Positions 54,317 to 63,890 of a stretch of DNA of 64,000 bases are shown one piece after another. The DNA is taken from the NCBI GenBank assembly GCA_018609755.1, contig JAHENZ010000222.1, positions 22,327-86,326 of the forward strand, read 5' to 3'. Position numbers and translations under genes: made by a program. The notes under the pieces were generated by a model. The model was not told where the DNA came from, did no database searches, and saw only the letters and a program-made list of their open reading frames with translations. How positions within the stretch are numbered: position 1 is the stretch's first letter; each line of letters starts with the position of its first letter. Origin of the DNA: Salinivenus sp. (GTDB lineage Bacteria > Bacteroidota > Rhodothermia > Rhodothermales > Salinibacteraceae).

Positions 54317-55123
54317 ATGTCTCTCCTTCTTTACCAGGTAGATGCCTTTACGAGCGCCCCGTTCGCCGGAAATCCGGCGGCGGTTTGTCTTCTCTCCTCT
54401 CCACGGTCCGAAGAGTGGTACCAGAACGTCGCCGCAGAGATGAATTTGTCGGAGACGGCGTTTCTTCGGCCACAGCCCGACGGCTCGTACCGGTTGCGGT
54501 GGTTTACGCCTACCCACGAGGTCTCCCTCTGCGGTCACGCGACCCTCGCCAGCGCCCACGTGCTCTGGACGGAGGGCCTCCTTTCGCCAGAGGCGGCCGC
54601 TCAATTCGACACCGAGAGCGGTCGCCTCACCGCACGACGGGACGAAAAGTGGACGACCCTGAACTTTCCCGCCGATCCAGTGACGCCGGCGGAGGGGCCT
54701 CCACCAATTCTGAGTGGACTCAACCTCTCCGACCCGGCATTCACCGGGTACGGCAGCCGGGACTACCTCGTGTGCTGCGACGACGCCGCAACGGTCCGCC
54801 GCCTCAGTCCGGACATGGACGCCCTGGCCGACATCGACAAGCGGGGCGTGATCGTGACGGCACCGGCCGACACAGACGCGGCCGATTTCGTGTCGCGGTT
54901 CTTTGCCCCGGGCGTGGGCGTACCAGAAGATCCCGTCACGGGCTCGGCCCACTGCACGCTGGGCCCCTACTGGGCCGAACGAACAGGCCGCACGTCACTA
55001 ACCGGCCGGCAAATCTCTGATCGCGGCGGAACCGTGCGGATCCACCTCGACGCTCCCGACGCCGACCGAATCACCCTCGCAGGCCAGGCCGCCACCGTCG
55101 TTCGGGGTCGCCTAGACACTTGA
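54317..55123 (+). CDS. PhzF-family isomerase-like protein
   Basis: A 268-residue member of the PhzF (phenazine biosynthesis-like) isomerase fold. Motifs: FTSAPFAGNPAAVCLL, catalytic Glu46 in MNLSETAFL, WFTPTHEVSLCGHATLA and VPEDPVTGSAHCTLGPYW, all in family order. The substrates of most members are unknown; phenazines are not implied. The ATG at 54317 begins the family sequence; the ORF-track start runs back through pyrD. Confidence 0.92.
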   Translation: MSLLLYQVDAFTSAPFAGNPAAVCLLSSPRSEEWYQNVAAEMNLSETAFLRPQPDGSYRLRWFTPTHEVSLCGHATLASAHVLWTEGLLSPEAAAQFDTESGRLTARRDEKWTTLNFPADPVTPAEGPPPILSGLNLSDPAFTGYGSRDYLVCCDDAATVRRLSPDMDALADIDKRGVIVTAPADTDAADFVSRFFAPGVGVPEDPVTGSAHCTLGPYWAERTGRTSLTGRQISDRGGTVRIHLDAPDADRITLAGQAATVVRGRLDT

Positions 55124-55240
55124 CCGACGAGCGACGACAGCCTCCTTCCTTCTCCCACTCTCACACCTCCACTCAACTCGACGGGGGAAAGGCGTCGGAC
55201 ATAGAAGAGTGCCAACGCCCCCGAGGTTCTCTCCCCAATA

Positions 55241-58200
55241 TCACCACCCCGGACGCAGAATGACCCCAAAGTCCCACGGCTGAGAGCGCTGGAAGGTACG
55301 GGCATAAAACATCTCGAAGACGATAGCCCCCAGCAGATTCACGCGGGCCGACACGCCTGCGCTCGTCACCGGCGTCGCGTTCACCACTCCGGATACCCCG
55401 CCCGACTGCTGAGAGGGGACACTGGTGCGGAGCGCAAGGTCGTCGAAGCTTTCCTCCGTCCAGGCAACGCCGGCATCGGCGAAGAGAACGAGATCGGTCG
55501 GCACGTACTCGAAGGTCGAAAGCCCCAGCACCTCCGGCCCCAGCAGCGGCACGCGGATTTCTGCACTGCCCAAAGCCACCCGCGTCCCGTACAGCCGCTC
55601 AATGCCGCAGGAACCGCTCCGGTTGGCCCTGCAGGACGGCTGGTTGTAGAGGGAGTTGAAGCTGTAGCCTCGCACGAAGGCAAGCTGGTAGGGATCTCCC
55701 AGGGTCTCGCGGACGAAGAGGTCTTCATACCCGTTGGTCAGTCCATCATCCGAGTTCGTGCCGTAATTTCCCTGGTGCAATCCGCGGATGGCAAACGTGA
55801 ACGGCTCCCGATAATAGTAGCGGCGGTAATCCGCGAGAAAAGAAACGAAGTTTCGAGAGCCGAACTGGGGCGTCACTTGGAACCGGTAGCGCCCCCCCTG
55901 GAGGGGTGAGGTCAACCCCGAGTTCGAAAAGTCCCCCACGTACGCCAACCCCACCTGGCTCAGGTAGAACGGCTCCGGCAGGCCGCCTCCGAAGCCACCC
56001 TGAACGGCGGACGGGTCAATTTCTCGCCCAAACCGGTCGCGGACGGTAATCCCGAACCCGTACCGTGTCCCCCCCGCGCTAAGCTCAAACCGATTCCGCT
56101 GAGAAAGGGGATAGCTAGCCTGTGTTACAACCTGGGACCGGTAGACTCGCTGGACGACCTGGACGAGTCGGGACCGTCCCTGACTGTCCTGGATGATCCC
56201 GAAATTGCCGAACGCAGAGGGAAGATGTGACACTCCCACGCCGTAATTCATGCGGTTGCCCCGATCGGAATAGAAGGCCCCTCCCCCGATGTCCTTAACG
56301 GTCCCGTTGGCCTGCACCACTACGTTCAAGTTCTGATTGCCCAGGATGTCGCTGAAATAAAACCCCACGCCCCCGGACACCTGCGTACCGAAGGGCCCGC
56401 CCACAGACGTGCCCACGGTAGGCGGAGCAATGCGGTCAAGATAGAGTCGCTCGCTAGCCTTCGACACATTCACCGATTCGAGTTCAGGAAGGCCCGTTAG
56501 CGGATCCTTGAGGTAGTTGCCCACAATGCCAGTTTCCGTCGACTGCACGGGCGGCAGGAGGCCGGCCACCTCCGTTTCTGCAAACGAGGCTGGAGACGTA
56601 ACCTGCTCCCCGTCCGTTTCTCCTTCTGGCAGGGAAACGATCGAGTACCCGCTGTTGGAGAAGACCGAAAACATCATCCGTCCACTCTGTCGGGCCACCG
56701 ACATGGCAGGCGAGGTGGCGGTGATGCCACTCACCCCCGTTTGCAGCTTCGTCACCCGGTAGATGGCCTGTTCATCGAGGCTGTACCGGTAGATGTCCTT
56801 GAAGCCGTCGTGGTCAGAAATGAAGTAAAGGCTCTGCCCGTCGGGGCTAAACTGCGGATTGTGCTGCATTCCCCGGTCGAAGGGGCGAACCGTGCGAACC
56901 TCCTTCGACTCGACGTCGATCAGGCCGAGACGATAGTCGCCGTACTCCAGTGTCCCGAAATTCGTGCCGCCGGGCCCGCGATCCGTCGTGAACGCCAGCG
57001 TCTCCCCATCGGGCGACCAGGTGGGCTGCAGCTCCGCGTACCGGTCGTTGGTGAGCTGGCGGACTTGCTCGTTCTGCAAATCATACAGATAGAGGTCGCT
57101 TAGGCCCCCCTCCAGCCCAGAAAAGGCAATGAACCGGCCGTTGGGCGACCACGCGAGGTTTTGAATGGCCCCCACGCCCTTCACCGCCGTCCGTGTCTGA
57201 ATTTTTCCGGTCTGGACGTTGAACGTATTGATTTCGTTGGTGCCCTCCGCAAACGTCACGAACGCAAACCGCTGCCCGTCCGGCGACCACGAGCCCGCCG
57301 AGTCAATGAACCGCAGCGCGTCGAAGTGCGGATTCGAGCGCGTGCCCTCCAGTTCCTGAACGATTTTGCCCGTCTCCGTATCCGCCACGAAGAGATTGGT
57401 GTTGAAGATATTGCGGCGCGAAATGAAGGCCACGTAGCGCCCGTCCGGACTCACCGCCGGGGAAATGTTCAGTTGATTGTCCTCACCCGGCGTCCCAATG
57501 ACGGCGTTCCCAATCGAATCCACCGACGTTCGTCCCTTGGTCTTCGGCAAGTAGGTATCGCGAACGGACTGTTTCCACTCCGCCGAGAGCGAATCGGTGG
57601 TGATGCCCAGACTATAGACGAAGGCCGAGTCCACCCCTACGCGGCCACTCAATTTGTAAAGGTCCGTGACGGCTGCATCGCCATACTTGCCCCCAACGTA
57701 CGCCATGTACGCCTGTCCATACCGGTAGGGGAAGTAATCCCGCATGTTGCGCGTCATCTGGCGAATCGTGGGCAGATCCTCGCGCAGCGCCGCGTCGCGC
57801 AACCACATGGCGGTGTGCGGGTCCCGGCTTCCAACCGACAGATACTCAGCCATTCCCTCCACCATCCAGAGAGGGAGGTTTCGAAGCGAAAAGCCGCGGG
57901 AGTCCTTGCGAAGTGCAATGTCGTACTGGAAGGAGTGCACGAGCTCATGCCCAAGCACGTGATCGGTCTCCTTGTAGCTCCCGGTGAGGGGCATAATCAC
58001 CCGCTCCTTAATGCTCTCTGTCACCCCTCCGGTCCCTTGTCCGATCTGCCCGCTGATCGCATTCGTCTGCTGAAAATCTGCGCTGTTGGCGTAGAAGATT
58101 AGCGGCTTGCGTTGCTTAAACTCCCGAAGAAACGTGCGCGAATGCCGCTGATACCAGCGCTCGGCCATGCGCCCGGCATCCATTACCGCCTGGCGCTCCT

Positions 58201-58366
58201 CCGGATAAAAATAGATGTCGAAGTTGTCCGTGCTGAACGTCTTGAATTCGAAATTGTCGTACTGCACCTTATTCTGACCGAAGTACTGGGCCGAGGCGGT
58301 CGACGCCCCCCCGAATACCACGAGCACGGCGAGAGCAAGGACAGTGCGCATCGTGAGTCGTCGCAT
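55241..58366 (-). CDS. Peptidase-MA / beta-propeller / outer-membrane barrel protein
   Basis: A very large exported protein (1041 residues) in three parts, counted from this start. Signal peptide (AVLVVFGGASTASAQ), then a gluzincin-like metallopeptidase domain (residues ~30-260) with VLGHELVHSFQYD (HExxH at 140-144) and the third zinc ligand in WMVEGMAEYLS. Residues ~310-600 form a TolB/PD40-type beta propeller (repeats such as SPDGRYVAFISR, SPDGQRFAFVTF, SPDGETLAFTTD). Residues ~650-1041 are an outer-membrane beta barrel ending WDFGVILRPGW, a C-terminal aromatic as needed for Bam. It probably sits in the outer membrane with the rest on one side. Separate in transcription from mrdA (divergent, 475 bp). 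Confidence 0.88.
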   Translation of the reverse strand: MRRLTMRTVLALAVLVVFGGASTASAQYFGQNKVQYDNFEFKTFSTDNFDIYFYPEERQAVMDAGRMAERWYQRHSRTFLREFKQRKPLIFYANSADFQQTNAISGQIGQGTGGVTESIKERVIMPLTGSYKETDHVLGHELVHSFQYDIALRKDSRGFSLRNLPLWMVEGMAEYLSVGSRDPHTAMWLRDAALREDLPTIRQMTRNMRDYFPYRYGQAYMAYVGGKYGDAAVTDLYKLSGRVGVDSAFVYSLGITTDSLSAEWKQSVRDTYLPKTKGRTSVDSIGNAVIGTPGEDNQLNISPAVSPDGRYVAFISRRNIFNTNLFVADTETGKIVQELEGTRSNPHFDALRFIDSAGSWSPDGQRFAFVTFAEGTNEINTFNVQTGKIQTRTAVKGVGAIQNLAWSPNGRFIAFSGLEGGLSDLYLYDLQNEQVRQLTNDRYAELQPTWSPDGETLAFTTDRGPGGTNFGTLEYGDYRLGLIDVESKEVRTVRPFDRGMQHNPQFSPDGQSLYFISDHDGFKDIYRYSLDEQAIYRVTKLQTGVSGITATSPAMSVARQSGRMMFSVFSNSGYSIVSLPEGETDGEQVTSPASFAETEVAGLLPPVQSTETGIVGNYLKDPLTGLPELESVNVSKASERLYLDRIAPPTVGTSVGGPFGTQVSGGVGFYFSDILGNQNLNVVVQANGTVKDIGGGAFYSDRGNRMNYGVGVSHLPSAFGNFGIIQDSQGRSRLVQVVQRVYRSQVVTQASYPLSQRNRFELSAGGTRYGFGITVRDRFGREIDPSAVQGGFGGGLPEPFYLSQVGLAYVGDFSNSGLTSPLQGGRYRFQVTPQFGSRNFVSFLADYRRYYYREPFTFAIRGLHQGNYGTNSDDGLTNGYEDLFVRETLGDPYQLAFVRGYSFNSLYNQPSCRANRSGSCGIERLYGTRVALGSAEIRVPLLGPEVLGLSTFEYVPTDLVLFADAGVAWTEESFDDLALRTSVPSQQSGGVSGVVNATPVTSAGVSARVNLLGAIVFEMFYARTFQRSQPWDFGVILRPGW

Positions 58367-58841
58367 GGCGCTGAGGGATCCGGAAAAGCTTAACGAAAAA
58401 TGCACGGCGGAAGGAACGTCCTTTACAATTTCGTGGCCGGGAAAGTTCGACTGTTACGCCCCTTCAGGACGAGTGGCTCGGAACCTCCGTCCCGATCCGG
58501 CAGGATTTTCGCAGGCTCCTCCCATCCAGATAGAGGACTACACTTAAAGAGAAGCAAACGGCCACAAATTCAGGATAAAACCAAAGAAGGTACCCATGCT
58601 TCTTCCTTTACATCGGCTGAGGCTCTGGACGAGGACGCTTAGGTTAGATTTGTCTAACCTCCGGATTTCGCCGATGGTCCGGGCAAGATGGAACGCGTGT
58701 GTATTATGACCCTGCGCATCTGGTCGTGCGCACGCGCGCAACTCACCGCCCAGCCCTCCGTTCGAGAAGAATCCTCGTTCAGAGTTTCGCCCTTCGTGCT
58801 TTCGCTCTACATCACCGGTTTCGCCTGCTCTCCAACGTTCC
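58367..58841. other. 475 bp divergent region before mrdA
   Basis: No gene seen, and no mreB, mreC or mreD. It contains a strong dyad at 58641-58660 (listed separately) and no other hairpin I trust. It should carry the promoter for mrdA-rodA on one side and for the peptidase-barrel gene on the other. Confidence 0.5.
58641..58660. promoter_or_regulatory. Dyad AGGTTAGA-TTTG-TCTAACCT, possible operator
   Basis: Perfect 8 bp arms around four bases. The half-site TTAGGTTAG and its partner CTAACCT resemble those of DtxR-family metal regulators (consensus TTAGGTTAGGCTAACCTAA), but the spacing between half-sites is wider than in that consensus. It lies ~180 bp upstream of mrdA and ~275 bp upstream of the divergent barrel gene. 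A terminator is less likely since no T run follows on either strand. Confidence 0.4.
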
Positions 58842-60791
58842 ATGGATGAATATCGACTTCGAGTACGGATCTACGCCGGGGTCGTCCTCACGGTCTTTCT
58901 GATCCTGGGGGTGCGGCTGGCACAGCTCCAGCTCACTGGAACGGATGGCGCGTCGGTCGCCGCCACCAATGCCGTCCGAGAGCGTCCGGTCGAGGCGGCC
59001 CGGGGCGCCATCTACGGTCGCGACGGCACGCTTCTGGCCGACAACCGACCGTCGTACACGATCATGTTGACGCCTCGGTACTTCGATCCATCGAAGGTCC
59101 CTTTGTTGGCGGATCTGCTGGAGGTTCCCGATACGACGGTGCAGCGCAAACTGGAGGAGGCCCGCGAGTGGAGTGCGTTTCGGCCCAGCCGGGCGTTCCG
59201 GGGCGTGTCGTTCGAGACGTTTAGTCGGGTACAGGAACACAAATATGAGCTTCCAGGCGTCTCCCACGAGATCGAACCCCGGCGGCGCTACCACACGAAG
59301 GCACACGCCACCCATGCCCTCGGATACGTTCGGGAGATTGGGAACGCGACCCTCTCCCGCCTGAAGGCTAAGGGCTACCGCCCCGGCGACTACATCGGAA
59401 AGACGGGATTGGAAAAATCGTACGAGTCTTCTCTGCGGGGCGAGCGGGGGAGCGAGTTCGTCTTGGTCAATGTGCGCGGCACGGAAGTCATGCCCTACCG
59501 CAACGGACGTCAGAACGAGCCGCCCGTGGGAGGGTACGATCTCCACCTCGCCCTCGACCACCAGGTGCAGGCCCTCGCCGAATCGCTCTTCGTGGGCAAG
59601 CGAGGCGCCGCTGTGGCCCTCGACCCGGACAATGGGGAGATCATTTCATTCGTCAGCAAGCCGGACTTTCCACCGTCCCTCTTCTCCCGTTCCGTGAGCG
59701 ACGCCGCCTGGGACAGCCTCCAGTCGGCCCGCACCGACCCACTCTACAACCGCGCCACGCGGAGCGGCTTTCCCCCGGGATCGACGTGGAAGCCGTTCAT
59801 GTCGCTCGTGGCTCTCGAAACAGGCCAGATTACCAAACACGAGAAGCTGGACTGCCCGGCGGGCTATCGCATTGGGCGACGCGTCTTCAAAAACCACGGG
59901 GGACAGGACGAGGGCATGATCTCGGTCCGCAAGGCGATTGAGGTGTCGTGCAACACCTTCTTCTACAAGCTGATGGACGAGATGGACCTGGACACTTGGC
60001 ACAAGTGGGCGAAGGAATTTGGATTCGGGCAGAAGGTGCCACTCGACATTGGCGAACAGGCCTCGGGCATGATCCCGGATTCCTCATACTTCGACCGCGC
60101 GTACGGCCGCTGGACGCAGGGCTACACCATCAATCTCGGCATCGGACAGGGCGACATGTCCGCCACGCCGTTGCAGCTGGCCCGGTACGCGGCCGCGCTC
60201 GGCAACGGCGGGACGCTCGTCAGCCCGCACTTTGTACGGAAGATGGTGCATCCCCAAACCGGCACCGTGCGCCGCCCCGACGTGCCCCCTGCCGATCACA
60301 TTCCGATTGACTCTGCCCATTTCGAGACCGTACAGCAAGGCATGCACCGCGTGATGACGGACGGCACGGGCCGATGGGTCCAGATTCCGGGAATCAAGAG
60401 TGCGGGGAAAACCGGGACGGCCCAGAATCCGCATGGGAAGGACCACTCGCTCTTCATCATGTTCGCGCCGTACGACGACCCGGAGATCGCTATTGCCGTG
60501 GCCATCGAAAATGCGGGATACGGCGCCACGGCGGCCGCCCCCATCGCCAGCCTGATGGCCGAACAGTACCTGAACGGGGAGATTGCGGACGAGTGGATGC
60601 GCCAGCATTGGATCCAGCGCATGCGCGACTCGGTGCGGAGCGCCCCGCCGAAGGGCTTTGGCGGGGGCGTGCCGGATAGTACGGAGGCGCCCGTCTCGCC
60701 CCCGGTCGACCGCGTCGACACGGAGACGCCTTCCGATCCTCCCTCCGACACTGTGAGCACTGCGGCGGCCACGTCCCGACGCAACGAATAA
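58842..60791 (+). CDS. mrdA: Penicillin-binding protein 2 (elongation transpeptidase)
   Basis: Cross-links peptidoglycan during cell elongation, together with RodA. The 649-residue protein has one N-terminal membrane helix (YAGVVLTVFLILGVRLAQL), the dimerisation domain and the transpeptidase domain. Catalytic motifs: S314-x-x-K in FPPGSTWKPF, S369-x-N in VSCNTF and K523-T-G in SAGKTGTAQ. A C-terminal ~60 residue tail rich in Pro, Ser, Thr and Asp has no family counterpart. rodA follows after 23 bp. Confidence 0.96.
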   Translation: MDEYRLRVRIYAGVVLTVFLILGVRLAQLQLTGTDGASVAATNAVRERPVEAARGAIYGRDGTLLADNRPSYTIMLTPRYFDPSKVPLLADLLEVPDTTVQRKLEEAREWSAFRPSRAFRGVSFETFSRVQEHKYELPGVSHEIEPRRRYHTKAHATHALGYVREIGNATLSRLKAKGYRPGDYIGKTGLEKSYESSLRGERGSEFVLVNVRGTEVMPYRNGRQNEPPVGGYDLHLALDHQVQALAESLFVGKRGAAVALDPDNGEIISFVSKPDFPPSLFSRSVSDAAWDSLQSARTDPLYNRATRSGFPPGSTWKPFMSLVALETGQITKHEKLDCPAGYRIGRRVFKNHGGQDEGMISVRKAIEVSCNTFFYKLMDEMDLDTWHKWAKEFGFGQKVPLDIGEQASGMIPDSSYFDRAYGRWTQGYTINLGIGQGDMSATPLQLARYAAALGNGGTLVSPHFVRKMVHPQTGTVRRPDVPPADHIPIDSAHFETVQQGMHRVMTDGTGRWVQIPGIKSAGKTGTAQNPHGKDHSLFIMFAPYDDPEIAIAVAIENAGYGATAAAPIASLMAEQYLNGEIADEWMRQHWIQRMRDSVRSAPPKGFGGGVPDSTEAPVSPPVDRVDTETPSDPPSDTVSTAAATSRRNE

Positions 60792-60814
60792 CCCCTCACG
60801 CAGCACTCGTTGTC

Positions 60815-62077
60815 ATGCGCAGCTGGAAACAAAATCTTGACGCCTGGACGCTGCTCACGTGGGTGGCGCTCGTTGCGATTGGGCTCCTTGCACTTTACAG
60901 CACCACCCACGGCCCTGCCGCCGAGTACCTGAGCCAGGGCGTGCGGGACAACTTCTACCGCCAGCTGATGTGGGGCGGCCTCTCGACTATCGGCATCGGT
61001 ATCGTTCTGCTGCTGCCAGTGCGGGTTCTGCGGACGCTGGCATACCCCATCTACGGGGTGACCCTCCTGCTGCTCGTCCTTGCCCTCATCTTTGGGGTCG
61101 AGGTACACGGCACGAAGGCGTGGCTCGCACTGGGGCCCCTTCGCCTCCAGGTGTCGGAGTTCGCGAAAGTGGGCACAGTCTTGGCCGTTGCCCAACTTCT
61201 CTCCGAGCGGCACACACACGCGACGGAGAACCTGAGCTACGCCCTGAAGGCAGCTGGTCTCATTGTCGTCCCAGCCCTTCTCATCGTCCTGCAAAATGAC
61301 CTGGGGACGGCTCTCGTCTTCTTCGGCCTCGTCCCCATCATGCTCTTCTGGAGTGAGCTGCCCATTCCGGTCATTCTGCTCCTTATCTCTCCGGCGATAG
61401 CGGGGTACCTGGCCCTCCTCTCCATGCCCGCTGCCATCGGGTTCGCCCTTGTGTTCACCCTCGGCCTGTGGTGGATGTCCGGCCAGCGCGTCATCGGGGC
61501 ACTCGCGGCGACCTTCACCGGCGGCGTGACCGCCATCGTGTCGTTCGTGCTCACCAAAATCCTGCAGCCCTATCAGGTGGACCGCCTGCTCTCCTTCACA
61601 AATCCAGGGGCCGAGCAATTTCGTCAGGGCGTGGGCTTCCACCTCGTGCAGTCGAAGGCCGCCGTCACGTCCGGCGGGCTCTGGGGCATGGGCTTCATGC
61701 AGGGCACCCAGACGCAGGGCGCGTACGTGCCCGAGCAAACGACGGACTTCATCTTCAGCGTGATTGCGGAGGAGTTCGGATTTGTGGGCGCTATTATCGT
61801 TCTGGGCCTCCTGGCCACCCTTCTCCTTCGTCTCGTGAAGCTGGGCTCCGACGTGAAGCATCCGTTCGGAAGCATCGTCGCGGCCGGGGCCGTCGGGGTC
61901 TACCTCCTGCACATCTTTATCAACGTGGGGATGGTGACGGGCATACTGCCGGTCATCGGACTCCCGCTGCCCTTCCTCTCGTACGGCGGCTCGGCCATGC
62001 TCGCCAACACGGCGCTCCTCGCCATCGTGCTCAACACCCACATGCGGCGCGACGACCTGTCGATCTACGGGTATTGA
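60815..62077 (+). CDS. rodA: RodA, SEDS-family peptidoglycan glycosyltransferase
   Basis: Polymerises lipid II into glycan strands for cell elongation in complex with PBP2. The 420-residue, about ten-helix protein shows the SEDS features: GVEVHGTKAWLALGPLRLQVSEFAK, QNDLGTALVFFGLV (the catalytic Asp of the family is in this type of loop), QTTDFIFSVIAEEFGFVGA and the C-terminal GLPLPFLSYGGSAMLAN. Directly behind mrdA. Confidence 0.96.
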   Translation: MRSWKQNLDAWTLLTWVALVAIGLLALYSTTHGPAAEYLSQGVRDNFYRQLMWGGLSTIGIGIVLLLPVRVLRTLAYPIYGVTLLLLVLALIFGVEVHGTKAWLALGPLRLQVSEFAKVGTVLAVAQLLSERHTHATENLSYALKAAGLIVVPALLIVLQNDLGTALVFFGLVPIMLFWSELPIPVILLLISPAIAGYLALLSMPAAIGFALVFTLGLWWMSGQRVIGALAATFTGGVTAIVSFVLTKILQPYQVDRLLSFTNPGAEQFRQGVGFHLVQSKAAVTSGGLWGMGFMQGTQTQGAYVPEQTTDFIFSVIAEEFGFVGAIIVLGLLATLLLRLVKLGSDVKHPFGSIVAAGAVGVYLLHIFINVGMVTGILPVIGLPLPFLSYGGSAMLANTALLAIVLNTHMRRDDLSIYGY

Positions 62078-62540
62078 GCCCGAGACAATCGTATGTTCAG
62101 ACGTTGCCTGAGCGGTGGGGGCTCGTCTGCCATGTCTCCTTCGCCTGTGCCGAGTGGTGTGTCCGTATGTGCCGTGCGTCGCCAAAGGTGCTTCGCATAA
62201 AGGACACATCCGAGGCTCCCGCCAAGATGTGATTGCCGTGACGTCCCGGCAAATCGAGGCCCCCAGACGGACGCTCGGTTGTCCGTACCCAATGAACCAG
62301 AAAGCAAAAAAACGCGTGAGGTCGCAGGGGCGCCACCCTTCTTATTCAAGATAATGTCTAATTAACACTGAGGCATAACTATGCTGTTGAATTACTTAAT
62401 TTGAAGTCTATACATTTCGGGTGATCAGACGACTGTGCCGCAACGGAAAACGGACACCCGACCCGTCCCGCCTCCAACGCACAGGCGAACGCCACTTCTC
62501 TTCCGCGCTATTCTGCCCGCCCAGATTTTCTTCCACTTCC
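62078..62540. other. 463 bp gap behind rodA
   Basis: No gene seen. The first part (62078-62330) shows no clear structure. Bases ~62340-62420 are AT-rich (TAATTAACACTGAGGCATAA) in contrast to the rest, as expected of a promoter for the exported-protein gene that starts at 62541. Confidence 0.45.
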
Positions 62541-62955
62541 ATGCGTTCTCGACAATCCTCTGCGCTTTGCCTTGCGCTTCTGTTAAGTGTCGCGTTCGCT
62601 CTCCCTTCTCTAACACGGGCCCAAACCCCAGATGACGGCCCGACATCGGTCGGATTTGCGTCGCCCGACAGCACGCAGCCCATTCGCGACTACCGGCTGC
62701 CCTCGTGGCGATGGTCGCGGTGGACGCTGGACGCGAACGGGGGATCGACGTACCGAGAGTCCTCATTGGGTCGTAACCCGACACGCCGGGAACGGAGTGG
62801 CTATGCAGCCAATCTCTCGCTCCGCCCCAACTACCGCTCGTTCTGGGAAAGTGAGACGCGGCGAGCTCACGTTCGTGTGTCTCCGTCCCTCTCCTTCAAT
62901 CATTCCGGTGATACTGCCTCCTTTCCAGACTCCTCGTCAGAGCACGATCGATCTA
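62541..62955 (+). pseudogene. Exported protein gene truncated by an IS5-family insertion
   Basis: A reading frame with a signal peptide (LALLLSVAFALPSLTRAQ) then a region rich in Tyr, Arg and Ser (RDYRLPSWRWSRWTLDANGG) that looks like the start of an outer-membrane protein. It is cut at 62955 by the left end of the IS, after about 138 codons; the track's reading frame then runs briefly into IS sequence. Past the IS there is no continuation but the tail of another gene on the opposite strand, so the rest of the gene was lost. Confidence 0.7.
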
Positions 62956-63021
62956 GGCACTGTTTGAAAAAAGACTCGTTGGCGACACCAGGGTTCTGGT
63001 TCACCAACTTGACTCCTTAGG

Positions 63022-63411
63022 ATGGCACGTCGACGTTTCGAACTCACCGACGAGCAATTTGAACAGATCGAGGACCTGTTGCCAGAGGTTGATGGTCGTG
63101 GACGTCCGTACGAGGACCACCAGAAGATCGTCAACGGCCTTTTCTGGATTTTACGCACCGGGGCTCCGTGGCGAGATCTGCCCGACCGATACGGCGAGTG
63201 GCAGACCGTATATGACCGCTTTCGGACGTGGACACAGGACGGCACGCTTGATCGCATCCTCGATCGGCTCCAGCAAGAGCTCGATCTCAGAGATGAGATC
63301 GATTGGGAGCAATTCAACGTGGACGGTACGACGGTTCCGGCCAGCCGCGCCGCCGCGGGTGGGCCGACCGACGATAAAAAGGGGACCGAATCCAGCGAGA
63401 CGAGGAGGTAG
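63022..63411 (+). CDS. IS5-family transposase, N-terminal frame (orfA)
   Basis: A 129-residue protein starting MARRRFELTDEQFEQIEDLLP, with the IS5/IS427 N-terminal domain: GRPYEDHQKIVNGLFWILRTGAPWRDLPDRYGEW, and the first catalytic Asp in WEQFNVDGTTV. It ends at a stop shortly after an A-rich stretch (GATAAAAAGGGG at 63373-63384). A -1 slip there joins it to orfB to make the full enzyme, as known for related elements. Confidence 0.85.
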   Translation: MARRRFELTDEQFEQIEDLLPEVDGRGRPYEDHQKIVNGLFWILRTGAPWRDLPDRYGEWQTVYDRFRTWTQDGTLDRILDRLQQELDLRDEIDWEQFNVDGTTVPASRAAAGGPTDDKKGTESSETRR

Positions 63412-63890
63412 AAGAAGCAGGTTCAAGTCCTGCGCTCGGGTATGGGCGGGGAGGGTTCTCTTCGAAAATCCACCTCGTGACCGATGGAAACGGTCTTCCG
63501 CTCGGGGCCGTGATCAGCGGCGGACAGCGCCACGAATCGGCGTTCTTTACTGACGTGATGAACACCGTTCGGGTGCCTCGGCCCACCGGACGGCCAAAAA
63601 CGCGGCCTGAATCGGTGGCTGGAGACAAAGGCTACGATGCCGCCTGGATCCGACAATGGTGCCTACAGCGAAATATCGAATCGGTGATTCCCGCCCGAAA
63701 GAACACGCGAGAGGGGCCGGGGCGTCCACCGACTTGCGACGAGGAAAAATATAGAGATCGCAACGTCGTCGAGCGGTGCGTGGGGCGTTTGAAAGAGTGC
63801 AGACGGATTGCGACCCGCTTTGAGAAGAAGGCCAGCCACTACAAAGCGATGCTCAAGTGGGCCTTCGTGGCCGATTACCTGAGTCGATAA
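63378..63890 (+). CDS. IS5-family transposase, C-terminal frame (orfB)
   Basis: Continuation of the transposase in the -1 frame relative to orfA. It carries the RNase-H-like core: GYGRGGFSSKIHLVTDGNGLPL, VAGDKGYDAAWI (second catalytic Asp) and VVERCVGRLKECRRIATRFEK with the conserved Glu of the DDE triad. The frame is open from a stop codon at 63375. Internal GTG at 63477 is listed in the track but translation by frameshift from orfA is more likely. Confidence 0.8.
   Translation, partial: KGDRIQRDEEVEEAGSSPALGYGRGGFSSKIHLVTDGNGLPLGAVISGGQRHESAFFTDVMNTVRVPRPTGRPKTRPESVAGDKGYDAAWIRQWCLQRNIESVIPARKNTREGPGRPPTCDEEKYRDRNVVERCVGRLKECRRIATRFEKKASHYKAMLKWAFVADYLSR

Noticed and set aside
60296-62209. 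637-residue minus-strand ORF opposite rodA
   Set aside because: It mirrors rodA and the end of mrdA, has a His/Glu/Arg/Gly-rich composition typical of an antisense frame of GC-rich coding DNA, and matches no family.
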